Of a stretch of 57,745 nucleotides of DNA, positions 9,463 to 18,190 are shown piece after piece. The notes under the pieces were generated by a model. The model searched no databases and was not told where the DNA came from. It saw only the letters and a list, made by a program, of their open reading frames with translations. The stretch spans positions 1-57,745 of the forward strand of contig NZ_QRVI01000015.1 of NCBI RefSeq assembly GCF_003458715.1. The letters are read 5' to 3'. Position 1 is the first letter of the stretch, and every line of letters starts with the position of its first letter. The stretch is from Eubacterium sp. AF22-8LB (GTDB lineage: Bacteria > Bacillota_I > Bacilli_A > Erysipelotrichales > Erysipelotrichaceae). A program made the translations under genes and the position numbers.

Positions 9463-9786
9463 CTATTTCTTATAATTTAAATAAACCGCATATACAATAA
9501 TCACAACTGCCTGAACAATATATGTAATAAAAGTAATATTGCACATAAAACTTATGATTAAATCCTCTACAGCTGTTACAGCTAATATAATACCAATAGG
9601 GTGTTCATCCTTCTCTTTTAACCGTTTAATACCCCATCCAAACACTCCAAAATCAATGATATAAAAAATTAAATCTACGTTATTATTCGAAAGTGCTATT
9701 GATACTGCAGATGTATTCATTGTAGGAATAATCATAGAACAAAGAAATAAAACTAAATAATGAGTGTATCTATTTGTAACATTCAT
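9463..9786 (-). CDS. Four-helix small membrane protein (paralogue of 17610-17927)
   Basis: About 107 residues with helices throughout. It shares many positions with the protein at 17610-17927: FLCSMIIPTMNTSAVS against FVCSVIIPIVNTSSVS, KDEHPI.I against KNEHPI.I, VEDLII against AEDLII, and ITFITYIVQ against IKFITYIIQ. It also has a conserved acidic pair (ED) inside a helix. The AGGAG at 9 nt fixes the ATG at 9786 rather than 9822. It follows the DUF975 gene closely. The family is not known to me; recurrence beside two ABC modules suggests an accessory role. Confidence 0.7.
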   Translation of the reverse strand: MNVTNRYTHYLVLFLCSMIIPTMNTSAVSIALSNNNVDLIFYIIDFGVFGWGIKRLKEKDEHPIGIILAVTAVEDLIISFMCNITFITYIVQAVVIIVYAVYLNYKK

Positions 9787-9824
9787 AAAAATATCTCCTA
9801 GATTATCGGTACTAGTATCCATCC

Positions 9825-10490
9825 TTATATCTTTACAGATTCTTTTAGAATCAAATAAACTTCAGCGTTTGTGGCTTCTGGATATGGCAATACAAATAGA
9901 ATACCAATTCCACAACAAATTAAGCCTAGAATGATCCATCCTAAAAAAGATAAATCTAAGACAAATAAATCCATCTTTTGTCCAGTCGTCATTTGTTTGG
10001 ACAAAGAGAAGGCTTCATCAGGCGAAAGATTTGGATTTTCTGCCAATAGATATGGAATCATAGAATATTCATAAGCTTTAATAACTCCAGGTACAATGAA
10101 TAGGAATAGCCACAGTAATATTTTTAAATTCATCAAAAACATGATTTTTACTACATTTAAATAGTTGCTTTTAAAACCACTAAAGATTTCACCAAGCTCA
10201 GGATTTACATCATGGTTCTTGATAAAATATCTACTTTTTCCAACTACAATGACGTTACCAATAAAGATAGAAAATAATAATCCTACAATAGATCCCATTG
10301 ATAAAAATGAAAGGATTGAAGAAAACATACTTGGCAGTACAACATCAGGCACAAAATCTTGTACTGTTTGAATAACAGTCACATAATCACCACTCAATAT
10401 TCCTGCAATCAACGCAACCACAAACATCTTCCAGTAATTTCGTCTCATGATTTGTTTAGCTTGTTCTTTAACTTGTTGCCTGTTCCACAT
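9825..10490 (-). CDS. DUF975 family integral membrane protein
   Basis: A 221-residue protein with the DUF975 hallmark start (WNRQQVKEQAK..MRRNYWKMF) and about five helices. A loop carries the conserved pattern EIFSGFK, and another KAYEYSMIPYLLAENP. The family is widespread in Bacillota and uncharacterised. It sits in a minus-strand run of small membrane genes behind two tandem paralogues. A truncated paralogue lies at 8037-8234. Confidence 0.88.
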   Translation of the reverse strand: MWNRQQVKEQAKQIMRRNYWKMFVVALIAGILSGDYVTVIQTVQDFVPDVVLPSMFSSILSFLSMGSIVGLLFSIFIGNVIVVGKSRYFIKNHDVNPELGEIFSGFKSNYLNVVKIMFLMNLKILLWLFLFIVPGVIKAYEYSMIPYLLAENPNLSPDEAFSLSKQMTTGQKMDLFVLDLSFLGWIILGLICCGIGILFVLPYPEATNAEVYLILKESVKI

Positions 10491-10571
10491 ATTATTTCAC
10501 CTTACTTTCTTTATCCTTAATATCGATTCTTCAATTTTTTTGTTACACCCTATGTCTCGAATGCAATAATT

Positions 10572-10913
10572 TTAAGATTGCAATCTCTTTTCTAATTCCT
10601 TCAATATTGCATTAGCTTCTTTGACATCATTTAAATACTTATCACTATTAAATAACACTTTTTCCTTGGAAACATATATTGGTAATACACTATTATCTTT
10701 CAAAACAACTTTAATGCCTACATACATCATTGGTTCTACTGCACCAGCCATAAATGTAGCTCCACCTAAAATTGTATGTGTAAAAGGTTTTGTTTTACCT
10801 TTGAAATTTGCATCTTCGTTTTGAATAGAACACTTTTGAATCTCTTCATATGTACAACTTGCACCACCCATTATTTCTAATCTATTTTCTTCATCATGAA
10901 ATTTCACACACAT
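10572..10913 (-). CDS. Soluble protein, tandem paralogue of the next gene upstream
   Basis: A 113-residue protein without membrane segments or signal. It aligns along its length with the upstream neighbour (10894-11256): KVVLKDNSVLPIYVSKEK against KIVLKNETVLAIYVSKEK, and THTILGG against TAVLPGG. The mostly beta first part and a C-terminal helix are reminiscent of small PH-like domains, but I cannot assign a family. GAGGAGGTG lies 7 nt before the ATG, inside the end of the upstream gene, and the two genes overlap by 20 bp, so they are coupled. Confidence 0.75.
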   Translation of the reverse strand: MCVKFHDEENRLEIMGGASCTYEEIQKCSIQNEDANFKGKTKPFTHTILGGATFMAGAVEPMMYVGIKVVLKDNSVLPIYVSKEKVLFNSDKYLNDVKEANAILKELEKRLQS

Positions 10914-11256
10914 TTTTAATCACCTCCTCTATTTTCTTTGCGATCTTACGATCTTGTATGTACTGATCCGTATTGACCATTGTCTTTTCTTTTGACACAT
11001 AAATAGCTAATACTGTTTCATTCTTTAAAACAATCTTTACTCCAACATACAAATATGGATCCTGCAATAAACCAGATGGTAATGGTCCACCTGGAAGCAC
11101 AGCTGTAAACGGAACATCTTTTCCCTTATATTTTGCCTTTTCATTTAGAACAGATACTCTTGTCACATCATCATAAGAGTATTTTCCTTGTGTTCCAGTA
11201 ATAATCTCAAATTGTTTACGAGAATCATCAAACTTAACATATTCATTTAAATTCAT
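10894..11256 (-). CDS. Soluble protein, tandem paralogue of the next gene downstream
   Basis: A 120-residue protein homologous to the downstream gene, with the shared core VGVKIVLKNETVLAIYVSKEK split by a few changes, and a C-terminal charged helix. Between the two strand-rich parts is a glycine/proline loop (PGGPLPSG). The good ribosome site is GGAGG. The pair lies between a lipoprotein gene and a DUF975 gene and is codirectional with the ABC module starting at 14.2 kb. The function is unknown. Confidence 0.75.
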   Translation of the reverse strand: MNLNEYVKFDDSRKQFEIITGTQGKYSYDDVTRVSVLNEKAKYKGKDVPFTAVLPGGPLPSGLLQDPYLYVGVKIVLKNETVLAIYVSKEKTMVNTDQYIQDRKIAKKIEEVIKNVCEIS

Positions 11257-11298
11257 AAGTTTGGCCTCCTTATCATTTTCAATTCTTCAAATACGCAC

Positions 11299-11952
11299 TT
11301 ATACTTCTTCCATGTATTTTGCCTTAAATCCAATAAGACCCATTTCTTCTCCAAACCATCCTTTTGCTTCCACACGCCCAAGTCCATATGCCCAGAACGT
11401 AACACTCTGATCTTTTTTAAAATCAAATTCCTTATTTACATCCAGTACACAAACATATGACTTATCATCAAAAATATTTATCATATATCCTCTAAAATCT
11501 TTATCATCCACTCGAGCAATGATTTTGCCCGTATATGTCAATTTCTTTCCATACCACTTAGAATGTGTAACCTCCAAATCTGATTGATCAGGCGATTGTG
11601 ACTCTGCTTTAAAGGATGCTTCATCCACTTCACTACATTCAACCATAATCGTACTTTCTAAACCCCGATATTCAACAGTAACCTCTGAAGTCTTTCCAGC
11701 TTCTAATGTGACAGGCTCTTTGATAGTCCATCCTTCCGTAATGAATTCTTTTGTACCATCCTCATAATAGGCCCATACACCAATCTTCGACTTATTATCT
11801 ATAGTTTCATTCGCTTCTGCAAAACCCGTATATAAGGCTGTCATATTCTCTAGCTTTTCCTGACTAGCCTCTACTTTTTCATTATTTGGTGTTATATTCG
11901 AACATCCACAAACCAAGAATACACTTAACAATGCCGCTGCATACTTCTTCAT
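11299..11952 (-). CDS. Secreted lipoprotein
   Basis: A 217-residue protein with a type II signal peptide: basic MKKY, hydrophobic stretch, lipobox VCGC at residues 14-17, then a polar Asn/Glu-rich linker. The lipobox has Cys at the -2 position, which is unusual but tolerated. The mature part looks all-beta, with an Ig-like first segment (about 40-110) and a second segment starting LTYTGKIIARV, reminiscent of an OB-like fold. It is attached to the outer face of the membrane. It lies 33 bp downstream of the ABC ATPase gene, so it may serve as an accessory or immunity lipoprotein of that transporter; this is inference. Confidence 0.8.
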   Translation of the reverse strand: MKKYAAALLSVFLVCGCSNITPNNEKVEASQEKLENMTALYTGFAEANETIDNKSKIGVWAYYEDGTKEFITEGWTIKEPVTLEAGKTSEVTVEYRGLESTIMVECSEVDEASFKAESQSPDQSDLEVTHSKWYGKKLTYTGKIIARVDDKDFRGYMINIFDDKSYVCVLDVNKEFDFKKDQSVTFWAYGLGRVEAKGWFGEEMGLIGFKAKYMEEV

Positions 11953-11985
11953 AGGTCCACCTCCTTTTTTATATGAATATTTTTG

Positions 11986-12627
11986 TTATTCAACATTTTT
12001 AATTTCCTTGATTGTTTTAGCATCTATGCTATAAATTACATCTGCAAATTCTTTGTGTTCATTCGAATGACTGGTATATATTAAATAATGATTCTCTTTT
12101 TTGATAAAATCATTCAGGTAATTTTGCATGATTTGTTTAGCTTGTTTATCTAAAGCATCAAAAGGCTCATCTAATATTAGAATATCTGGACTTTCCATTA
12201 TTGCTTGAATAATCCTAAGCTTTTGCTTCATACCTAAAGAATAATACTTATATTTTTTATTAATATCTTCCTCTAATCCAAATAATTTACAAAATTGATA
12301 AATTTCATTTTTTGTCACTATCTTTTTTATTTTAGCGATTTCCAATAAATTATCCATTCCAGATAAATTGTTAAAAAAATCTGGTGAATTTATACAGATT
12401 CCTGCATTTTGTATAAAGTCAAAGTCTTGTCCGATAACATAATCATCTACCGTAACTATACCCGTATCTGGTTTACTAAATCCGCATATAAGCTTTAATA
12501 AAACGCTTTTTCCTGATCCGTTCACTCCTTCAATGAAGTTCCACTTATTGGGCATAAAAGTAATATTTACATCTTCAAAAATTGTTATGCCTTTATAAGA
12601 TTTTGAAACACCTTTTAAACTAATCAT
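11986..12627 (-). CDS. ABC transporter ATP-binding protein (minus-strand module)
   Basis: A 213-residue ATPase: Walker A GVNGSGKS, signature YSLGMKQK, Walker B ILILDEPFDALD, H-loop TSHSNEH. It is short, with no C-terminal extension, as in small bacteriocin-immunity type ATPases. It overlaps the upstream permease-like gene by 4 bp. It is related to the ATPase at 16489-17106 on the other strand (same GMKQK..IIQAIME stretch), so the two divergent modules are paralogous. Confidence 0.9.
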   Translation of the reverse strand: MISLKGVSKSYKGITIFEDVNITFMPNKWNFIEGVNGSGKSVLLKLICGFSKPDTGIVTVDDYVIGQDFDFIQNAGICINSPDFFNNLSGMDNLLEIAKIKKIVTKNEIYQFCKLFGLEEDINKKYKYYSLGMKQKLRIIQAIMESPDILILDEPFDALDKQAKQIMQNYLNDFIKKENHYLIYTSHSNEHKEFADVIYSIDAKTIKEIKNVE

Positions 12628-13364
12628 AAATAATCCTCACTTTGATTTATGTAAAATTTTCTGATGAGACAATAGGATAAAACTGACGTCACAATTATTA
12701 TGCAAAAATATACTCCTTCAAAAACGCTATTTGAACTCATTGTCACTAAATTTGTTTTAGAATAGTTATCAAGAAATGTCATCAATATCAAAAAAAGAAA
12801 TTGTAGATATACAAAAAACTCTTTCTTGTATAATATCTGAAAAATCGTTCGCAAAAAGATAATCTCAAACAACAGCGAAAAGAAACGAATAAGATACATA
12901 TAAATCATAAATAAGTTTGAAACATCACAATGTTCAACGACACAAATGAAACCTATAAAAATACAAATCGAAAGCCAAATAAAGAAGCATTTTTTAGCCA
13001 AGTCAATTGTGATACTATTTAAAAATGAAACTTTTGACATTCGATATTGCCAAAAATTATATTCGCTATAGTGAAAATTTTTATTATCTTCTATAATCCA
13101 TAGTATTACTATTACAAAAAGTATAAAACCAATCATAGAAATCATATTTGGATATATAAACCCATAATCAGAACTATAATTCTTGTCCATTAGTACAATT
13201 CGAATGGCACTAAATAAAGAATCAGTTTTCTTTATTGGTGCATACTCTATCATTACCATTTTAAGATTTCTTAAAAACACAGACACTGAAATAAGTGCTA
13301 ACACAAAAATCAAAAGTAAATACCTACTTAATAGCTTACTAATTCTTTTTAGTTTATTTAGCAT
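12624..13364 (-). CDS. ABC module membrane subunit
   Basis: About 246 residues with six hydrophobic segments. I see no conserved motif, but the position between another membrane gene and an ATPase gene identifies it as a likely ABC-2 type channel subunit. It overlaps the upstream gene by 11 bp and the ATPase gene by 4 bp, so the three are translationally coupled. A GTG at 13373 is possible, but AAGAAG is better spaced for the ATG at 13364. Confidence 0.7.
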   Translation of the reverse strand: MLNKLKRISKLLSRYLLLIFVLALISVSVFLRNLKMVMIEYAPIKKTDSLFSAIRIVLMDKNYSSDYGFIYPNMISMIGFILFVIVILWIIEDNKNFHYSEYNFWQYRMSKVSFLNSITIDLAKKCFFIWLSICIFIGFICVVEHCDVSNLFMIYMYLIRFFSLLFEIIFLRTIFQILYKKEFFVYLQFLFLILMTFLDNYSKTNLVTMSSNSVFEGVYFCIIIVTSVLSYCLIRKFYINQSEDYL

Positions 13365-14229
13365 AACAATCACACTTCTTACTCTTTAATGTAACAACAA
13401 TTATGCATATAACATAAATCACAATTGTAAATAACATTAGAAGCAAACTACTGTATCCACTAATTGCACCATTGACCATAATAGCTATAGGATCAACATA
13501 AATAAATGCCATATTCCAGGTAATCAAAAATTGAGCAACAAAACTAACACCGTAATAAAAAACTAAAGGCAATATAACAATATCAACCTTCCTCTTGAAC
13601 GTATATGCAATCGTAGTCCCTAAAAACGCATATACATAAGGAACAAAGAAAAAACGAATTGTTCCTTCCATCAAGTAATACCATCTTTGATGATCTATAT
13701 ATAGATTCTTTCCAAAAACATCAGATAAAAAATATTTTGTTAATTCGCCTGAATTGGCTGGATTAATAACAATTCCAACAAATAGCAATAGAATTAAATA
13801 AGATAAATAAATTGAAAGAGCACATTTTAAGCATTCCTTATTCATTTCACTCAATGTAAAACAAACATAATCTTTCTTTCTACATGCATTTAAAGAAAAT
13901 ATTGTATCTAAATATGTACGAAAGTTTAATCCAGAAAACAAGCATAACAATGGAACAAGATAACCATACGCCATTGTTCCATGATCTATAAAATACGCAA
14001 AATCTCCTTTAACAGAGTCAAAATAATGTATCGTTAATGACACTAATCCATTAACTTCTTCACAACTTCCACCATAAGCAACGCACGCTTCTCTATAGGC
14101 CTGCAAATATTGTTCTTTACCTAAAAAATATTTTGACAACACTATAAAATATGTAGTCCCTTGATAAATCAAGAAAAACAAAGAGATAATCACACAAACA
14201 CCACATAATATAAAATATCTTTTTTTCAT
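13354..14229 (-). CDS. ABC module membrane subunit
   Basis: A 291-residue protein with an N-terminal helix (about 5-30), an external segment of ~50 residues containing two cysteines, and five or six further helices. It is the first large gene of the minus-strand ABC module. Its size and topology match ABC-2 permeases with an N-terminal ectodomain, like the 270-residue protein encoded divergently at 15145. No family name is supported beyond that. Confidence 0.7.
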   Translation of the reverse strand: MKKRYFILCGVCVIISLFFLIYQGTTYFIVLSKYFLGKEQYLQAYREACVAYGGSCEEVNGLVSLTIHYFDSVKGDFAYFIDHGTMAYGYLVPLLCLFSGLNFRTYLDTIFSLNACRKKDYVCFTLSEMNKECLKCALSIYLSYLILLLFVGIVINPANSGELTKYFLSDVFGKNLYIDHQRWYYLMEGTIRFFFVPYVYAFLGTTIAYTFKRKVDIVILPLVFYYGVSFVAQFLITWNMAFIYVDPIAIMVNGAISGYSSLLLMLFTIVIYVICIIVVTLKSKKCDCYAK

Positions 14230-14412
14230 GAAATATATCCATATTTACTTTTATAGCCGTAAACAATTATCCTTTCTTTTGAAACTAAAATTATTATTTA
14301 TCATCTGCACCTATAATGTTATATATAATCATAAAATTCTATTTTCATTGATTGTTTGAACCACTCGAACTCATATTATCTTGTAGTCTTGGAAGATTAT
14401 TATCTTATGATC
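14230..14412 (-). other. Spacer between 43-residue peptide gene and ABC module
   Basis: AT-rich. Just after the peptide gene a short stop-free frame reads LPRLQDNMSSSGSNNQ, which looks like the tail of a decayed small gene but lacks a usable start. No clear promoter was recognised for the ABC module. Confidence 0.3.
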
Positions 14413-14640
14413 CTACTTTGCATCTAGATATGTGTCTTCAAATTTATCGGCATATCGATTGTGCTTTTTATACTTGAAGAACATAACGACTAAGAAAATA
14501 ACTGCTACTACACCTAATACGTAAACTAACCAATCTAATGTCATCTTACTATGTCCTCCTTTTCTAATTTCATATTATCATAGTTGTAACCGTTTTCATA
14601 CTACTTTTATTTCATTTTCAATTAAACGTATCATTTGTTA
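14405..14640 (-). repeat. Direct repeat copy A: 43-residue peptide gene with its promoter region
   Basis: About 235 bp, similar to 21085-21315 on the same strand. The coding part differs at only a few bases, and similarity continues ~80 bp upstream through the ribosome site and the TGTAACCG motif before fading. Confidence 0.8.
14413..14544 (-). CDS. 43-residue single-helix membrane peptide, copy A
   Basis: A 43-codon frame starting MTLDWLVYVLGVVAV with one hydrophobic helix (about 5-24) and a charged cytosolic tail (YKKHNRYADKFEDTY). AAGGAGG is 8 nt before the ATG. A second copy at 21090-21221 differs at two residues (Ile/Val near position 16, Leu/Pro near 40), and synonymous changes are also present. 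Selection on the protein is therefore likely. It heads the minus-strand ABC module here and a run of small membrane genes at the other locus. It could be a regulatory small membrane protein or a secreted peptide precursor; I cannot decide. Confidence 0.75.
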   Translation of the reverse strand: MTLDWLVYVLGVVAVIFLVVMFFKYKKHNRYADKFEDTYLDAK

Positions 14641-14981
14641 TTTTTCATATGTAATATAACTTACTTAGTAAATAATTCTATCTAATATACTAAGTTTGTA
14701 TGTTTTAAACGATACTTTCTCAAGGTATAAATCAGTATCATATTCCCTGAAACAATCTGTGATCGGATTGTATCAATTAACAATAGCAATTTATTTTAAA
14801 ATACTTTATAGTTAAAGTAACGAATAGATATATATATCATAAGTCATTAAGCGATTGGAGAAGTGATACCATGGTACAAATTCAAGCATAAAACATCTAT
14901 TAAAAAATAACTTCATTTACTAATTTAAATGCTTAATTTTCATAATTTTAATCAATATAAGAAACGGAGGGGAAATTTTAT
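14545..14981. promoter_or_regulatory. Divergent intergenic region between the two ABC modules
   Basis: It holds TGTAACCGTTTTCATA (14585-14600), shared with 21262-21277 and related to the repeats at 5867 and 5909. An AT-rich promoter-like zone lies near 14811-14842. A six-codon frame follows GGAGAAGTG (ATG at 14871, reading MVQIQA) and might be a leader peptide, but nothing else supports it. Confidence 0.4.
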
Positions 14982-15155
14982 ATGAAAAAATTGGAAATGA
15001 AATTATTGGAATTTACAAAAGATACGTTGGATTCATACAACAGAACTATAATAAACAGCATTACAGAAAACATATCCGTTAAAACCAGAGCAAAATCAAA
15101 TAATTTAGAGCCACATGATCACTTAACTGTGATTGTTGATAAAAATGAATGTTAA
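14982..15155 (+). CDS. 57-residue soluble small protein heading the plus-strand ABC module
   Basis: A short frame with an excellent ribosome site (CGGAGGGG, 8 nt before ATG). The product begins MKKLEMKLLEFTKDTLDSYN, has no hydrophobic segment, and ends in ...HLTVIVDKNEC with a C-terminal Cys. Its stop overlaps the start of the next membrane gene by 11 bp, so it is translated with the ABC module. The size and position would fit a modified-peptide precursor or a small regulator; no core-peptide signature is clear. Confidence 0.7.
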   Translation: MKKLEMKLLEFTKDTLDSYNRTIINSITENISVKTRAKSNNLEPHDHLTVIVDKNEC

Positions 15156-15945
15156 TAAAAAACAAGCTAGCGCAAAGCTATTCAGCTTGTTGGCTTTATG
15201 CCTAATTTCTATATTATTTATTTTGCTCAAACAAAAAGATTATCAGTTTTTAGCTGATGGTAATTTTAGTGGTCTTTCATTCTTTTTCGAAATATATGCT
15301 GGTAGAGAGTTTATAGTTTTTGAGTTTATACTTTTATTTATCATCCCAATAATCACTAATTTAAATTCTTGTATATATAGAAACAATCGTTTTGATGTGA
15401 TGATTGTTTCTAGAATTGGATATACAAATTATTTTAAACAATGTCTAAAGCAGTCTATTAAAGATATTTGGTATTATCCTGTTGTAATCAATGCAATAAC
15501 AGTTCTAATTATTCACTTTATGTGTCTTCCAATAATTGGTAAAGACATACAATATGTAGCAAATTACTTTACTAATATAGGTATGTTAGACTTATGCTTA
15601 TTTACACTGTTTCAAATAATCGGCTGGAGTTTCTTAAATTACTTTTGTTTCTTGCTATCTCAGTTGATTTTAAATAAATATGCATATATTTTGTCACTTA
15701 GCATTTATAGTGTTGTATCTACAATATTATTCTCCATAATCGGATCTATAATTCCTTTTGAAATAAAATGGTTCTTTTATATTCTTTCTTCATTCACATT
15801 ATTATGTCCTGGAATAATTGGAATATGGTCTATAGACACAGGTATTTTTTCTATTATAATCGTTATTCTTTGCTTTATATTTTATTCTATTTTACTGTTT
15901 ATCTTATCAAAATTTGTTTTAAAGGATCGTGAGCAAAATGGTTAA
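15145..15945 (+). CDS. ABC module membrane subunit (plus-strand module)
   Basis: About 266 residues with six hydrophobic segments: one N-terminal helix, a 45-residue external loop, then five. It resembles in layout the 291-residue protein of the divergent module. The start is taken at the ATG overlapping the 57-codon gene; an in-frame TTG at 15133 is less likely. A likely channel subunit together with the next gene. Confidence 0.7.
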   Translation: MNVNKKQASAKLFSLLALCLISILFILLKQKDYQFLADGNFSGLSFFFEIYAGREFIVFEFILLFIIPIITNLNSCIYRNNRFDVMIVSRIGYTNYFKQCLKQSIKDIWYYPVVINAITVLIIHFMCLPIIGKDIQYVANYFTNIGMLDLCLFTLFQIIGWSFLNYFCFLLSQLILNKYAYILSLSIYSVVSTILFSIIGSIIPFEIKWFFYILSSFTLLCPGIIGIWSIDTGIFSIIIVILCFIFYSILLFILSKFVLKDREQNG

Positions 15946-16474
15946 AGAATATTTCAAAAATTTTATGTTATCTAAATTTCACATGTTTCTATTCACGATA
16001 TCTAGTATCGTAATGGGAGTGGAACTATATCAATATATATTCCTTTCAGGAGAGAATAATGGAGTTAGCTTTTTATTTAACTCAAATATGTCATTTCTTG
16101 TTTTCACCAATATTCTATATGTATTCTTAATATATAGATATTACACTTATCAAAGATTAAGGAAATTTTCAGTAATCCGGATAAGCAAATCAAAATACTG
16201 CAAATTTATTTTAAAAATCGAATTGCTGATCTGGTTCATATTTTTTGTGGTGGTATACTTATTATTTGCCTATTTAATAGGTATTCCTCAAGAGCATATG
16301 CACTTATATTTAGCGCAATTATCATTTTACGTTATCTTGAATTTATCGTTGATTTCATTTCAGGTTTATTGGTTCTATAAGGAATCGCCTATTCATATTT
16401 GTATTTTAATATCCTATTTGATTATGGCCATATACAACTATTATATCTGTAATTTAATCTTTCAATTGTTTTAG
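15938..16474 (+). CDS. ABC module membrane subunit (plus-strand module)
   Basis: About 178 residues with five to six helices and no recognised motif. It overlaps the upstream membrane gene by 8 bp and precedes the ATPase gene by 14 bp. It is shorter than its counterpart at 12624-13364. A GTG start at 15929 is also possible, since AAAGGA lies just before it. Confidence 0.65.
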   Translation: MVKEYFKNFMLSKFHMFLFTISSIVMGVELYQYIFLSGENNGVSFLFNSNMSFLVFTNILYVFLIYRYYTYQRLRKFSVIRISKSKYCKFILKIELLIWFIFFVVVYLLFAYLIGIPQEHMHLYLAQLSFYVILNLSLISFQVYWFYKESPIHICILISYLIMAIYNYYICNLIFQLF

Positions 16475-16488
16475 AAAGTGAGTTATTT

Positions 16489-17106
16489 ATGAAAAAAGAA
16501 ATAATAAAAATTAACAACATAAACAAAGCATTTCGTGAGAATCCTGTTTTAATTGATTTAGATTTTTCAGTTTACGATAATGATGTTATCTATATTAAAG
16601 GCGAGAATGGTTGTGGAAAGTCTACATTGTTGAAAGTAATCTGCGGTCTATTGGATATCGATTCTGGATCTGTAGAAATCAACTCTAATTACTATATTGG
16701 CGCACTCATTGAAAATCCGGAATTCTCGGATTTTTCAAACATAAAAGAAAATCTATTATTCTTAGGCAATCTACGTTCAAAACTTAACATTAAGGAACTA
16801 GAGAATTTATGTAGAGATTTCCATCTCAATTTAAACGATAAAAAGCTATTAAGAAACTATTCTATTGGTATGAAACAGAAAATGGGAATTATACAAGCAA
16901 TAATGGAAAATCAAGATATATTAATATTTGATGAGCCCACCAGAGGATTAGATGATTATTCAATCGAAGTATTTATCAAGAAGATGAAAGATCTTATAGA
17001 AAAGGGAAAAACTATAATAATCGCTTCACATGATTTTGTTGATATAGGATATTCACGATTTATTACAATGAAAAACGGTAGATTATATGAAGAAACAGCT
17101 GAGTAA
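16489..17106 (+). CDS. ABC transporter ATP-binding protein (plus-strand module)
   Basis: A 205-residue ATPase: Walker A GENGCGKST, signature YSIGMKQK, Walker B ILIFDEPTRGLD, H-loop ASHDF. No C-terminal extension. It is related to the divergent ATPase at 11986-12627. Its last 20 bp overlap the next membrane gene, so the module is a tight operon with five or six products. Confidence 0.9.
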   Translation: MKKEIIKINNINKAFRENPVLIDLDFSVYDNDVIYIKGENGCGKSTLLKVICGLLDIDSGSVEINSNYYIGALIENPEFSDFSNIKENLLFLGNLRSKLNIKELENLCRDFHLNLNDKKLLRNYSIGMKQKMGIIQAIMENQDILIFDEPTRGLDDYSIEVFIKKMKDLIEKGKTIIIASHDFVDIGYSRFITMKNGRLYEETAE

Positions 17107-17569
17107 ATGTCTTCTTCTATATGGATCTATACTATTGATACTAAAACTATACTTAACGGGTTTATTTCCTACCGCTCTTTTTATGGATTGGAAGACATGT
17201 TCACAATCATTATTATTAGTATTCATGTTTTTTGATGTGAAGTTGTTTAAATTCTTTCTAGTATTTAAATTTCTAAATTTCTTAATCTGTTTAAGACAAA
17301 TGATTTTTTTCAGAACGAAACATTATAAGTTACTGATATGGTTAGGTGGAGTCATTTTCTCATTTTTATTAATATGTATTGACTTCTTATTCCTATTTCC
17401 AGAATTCAAATATTTAGTATGCTTATTCTTTGATTTACTATTTATGTGTATGTTTATTGGATATCAAATTTTAACATTAAGCAAAAACAACATATATCAC
17501 TTTTATATTGGATTCGCATTATATATCATAGCCAATCTAGCTTTAAACAGTTTCTATTCTGTTTTTTAA
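17087..17569 (+). CDS. Membrane protein of the plus-strand ABC module
   Basis: A 160-residue protein with four or five hydrophobic segments separated by short basic loops. Its start lies inside the end of the ATPase gene. I do not recognise the family; its position suggests an accessory or immunity-type role. Confidence 0.65.
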   Translation: MKKQLSKCLLLYGSILLILKLYLTGLFPTALFMDWKTCSQSLLLVFMFFDVKLFKFFLVFKFLNFLICLRQMIFFRTKHYKLLIWLGGVIFSFLLICIDFLFLFPEFKYLVCLFFDLLFMCMFIGYQILTLSKNNIYHFYIGFALYIIANLALNSFYSVF

Positions 17570-17609
17570 ATAGATATTAAAAAAACGCTTAGTGATTGAA
17601 AGGATCTTT

Positions 17610-17927
17610 ATGAACTATTTAGTATTATTTGTTTGCTCCGTGATCATACCTATAGTTAATACATCTTCTGTTTCTCAAGCTCTTATAAATTATGAAATTG
17701 ATTTTTATATATTCTATGGTATCTTTTTAGGCATATTTAGTATTGCCATTAAGCATTTAAAAAAGAATGAACATCCAATAATAGTTATTTTACTGGCAAC
17801 TATTGCAGAAGATCTAATCATAAATCTATTATGTGATATCAAGTTTATTACGTATATTATTCAAATTGCACTTATTATCATATTTGCTCTGTACGCAAAG
17901 TATAAAAACAAAAATGTAGCATACTAA
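17610..17927 (+). CDS. Four-helix small membrane protein (paralogue of 9463-9786)
   Basis: A 105-residue homologue of the protein at 9463-9786 (shared CSVIIP, NTSSVS, EHPI, EDLII, FITYI). The start is set by AAAGGA 6 nt before the ATG at 17610. Both paralogues lie downstream of an ABC module, on opposite strands, which ties this unnamed family to these transporters. Confidence 0.7.
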   Translation: MNYLVLFVCSVIIPIVNTSSVSQALINYEIDFYIFYGIFLGIFSIAIKHLKKNEHPIIVILLATIAEDLIINLLCDIKFITYIIQIALIIIFALYAKYKNKNVAY

Positions 17928-17941
17928 AAAGGAGATGAATT

Positions 17942-18190
17942 ATGAAAAATTTAAATTGGAGTAAAATGCGTTTCATATGTATTTTTCTTGCCTTTTCACT
18001 TGTAATCTTAGGATATTTTTTTCGTAATCACTATTATTATCAATTTTTGGGTTTAGCATATATATGTATAGCAATCAGTAATATCTGTCTTTACTTGTTT
18101 GAATTAAAAGAAAAAGGTCATTCATCTAAATCTTATATTCTTGGTGCAATCATGCTAGTTATTTTAGCTATATTTTTTATGACGTTTTAA
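17942..18190 (+). CDS. Small three-helix membrane protein
   Basis: An 82-residue protein: helices at about 10-27, 34-52 and 63-81, basic N-terminus. AAGGAGATG is well placed before the ATG. Last gene of the plus-strand module. Not recognised. Confidence 0.65.
   Translation: MKNLNWSKMRFICIFLAFSLVILGYFFRNHYYYQFLGLAYICIAISNICLYLFELKEKGHSSKSYILGAIMLVILAIFFMTF

Noticed and set aside
14871..14891. Six-codon frame MVQIQA with a good ribosome site
   Set aside because: Too short for support; could be chance in an AT-rich region.
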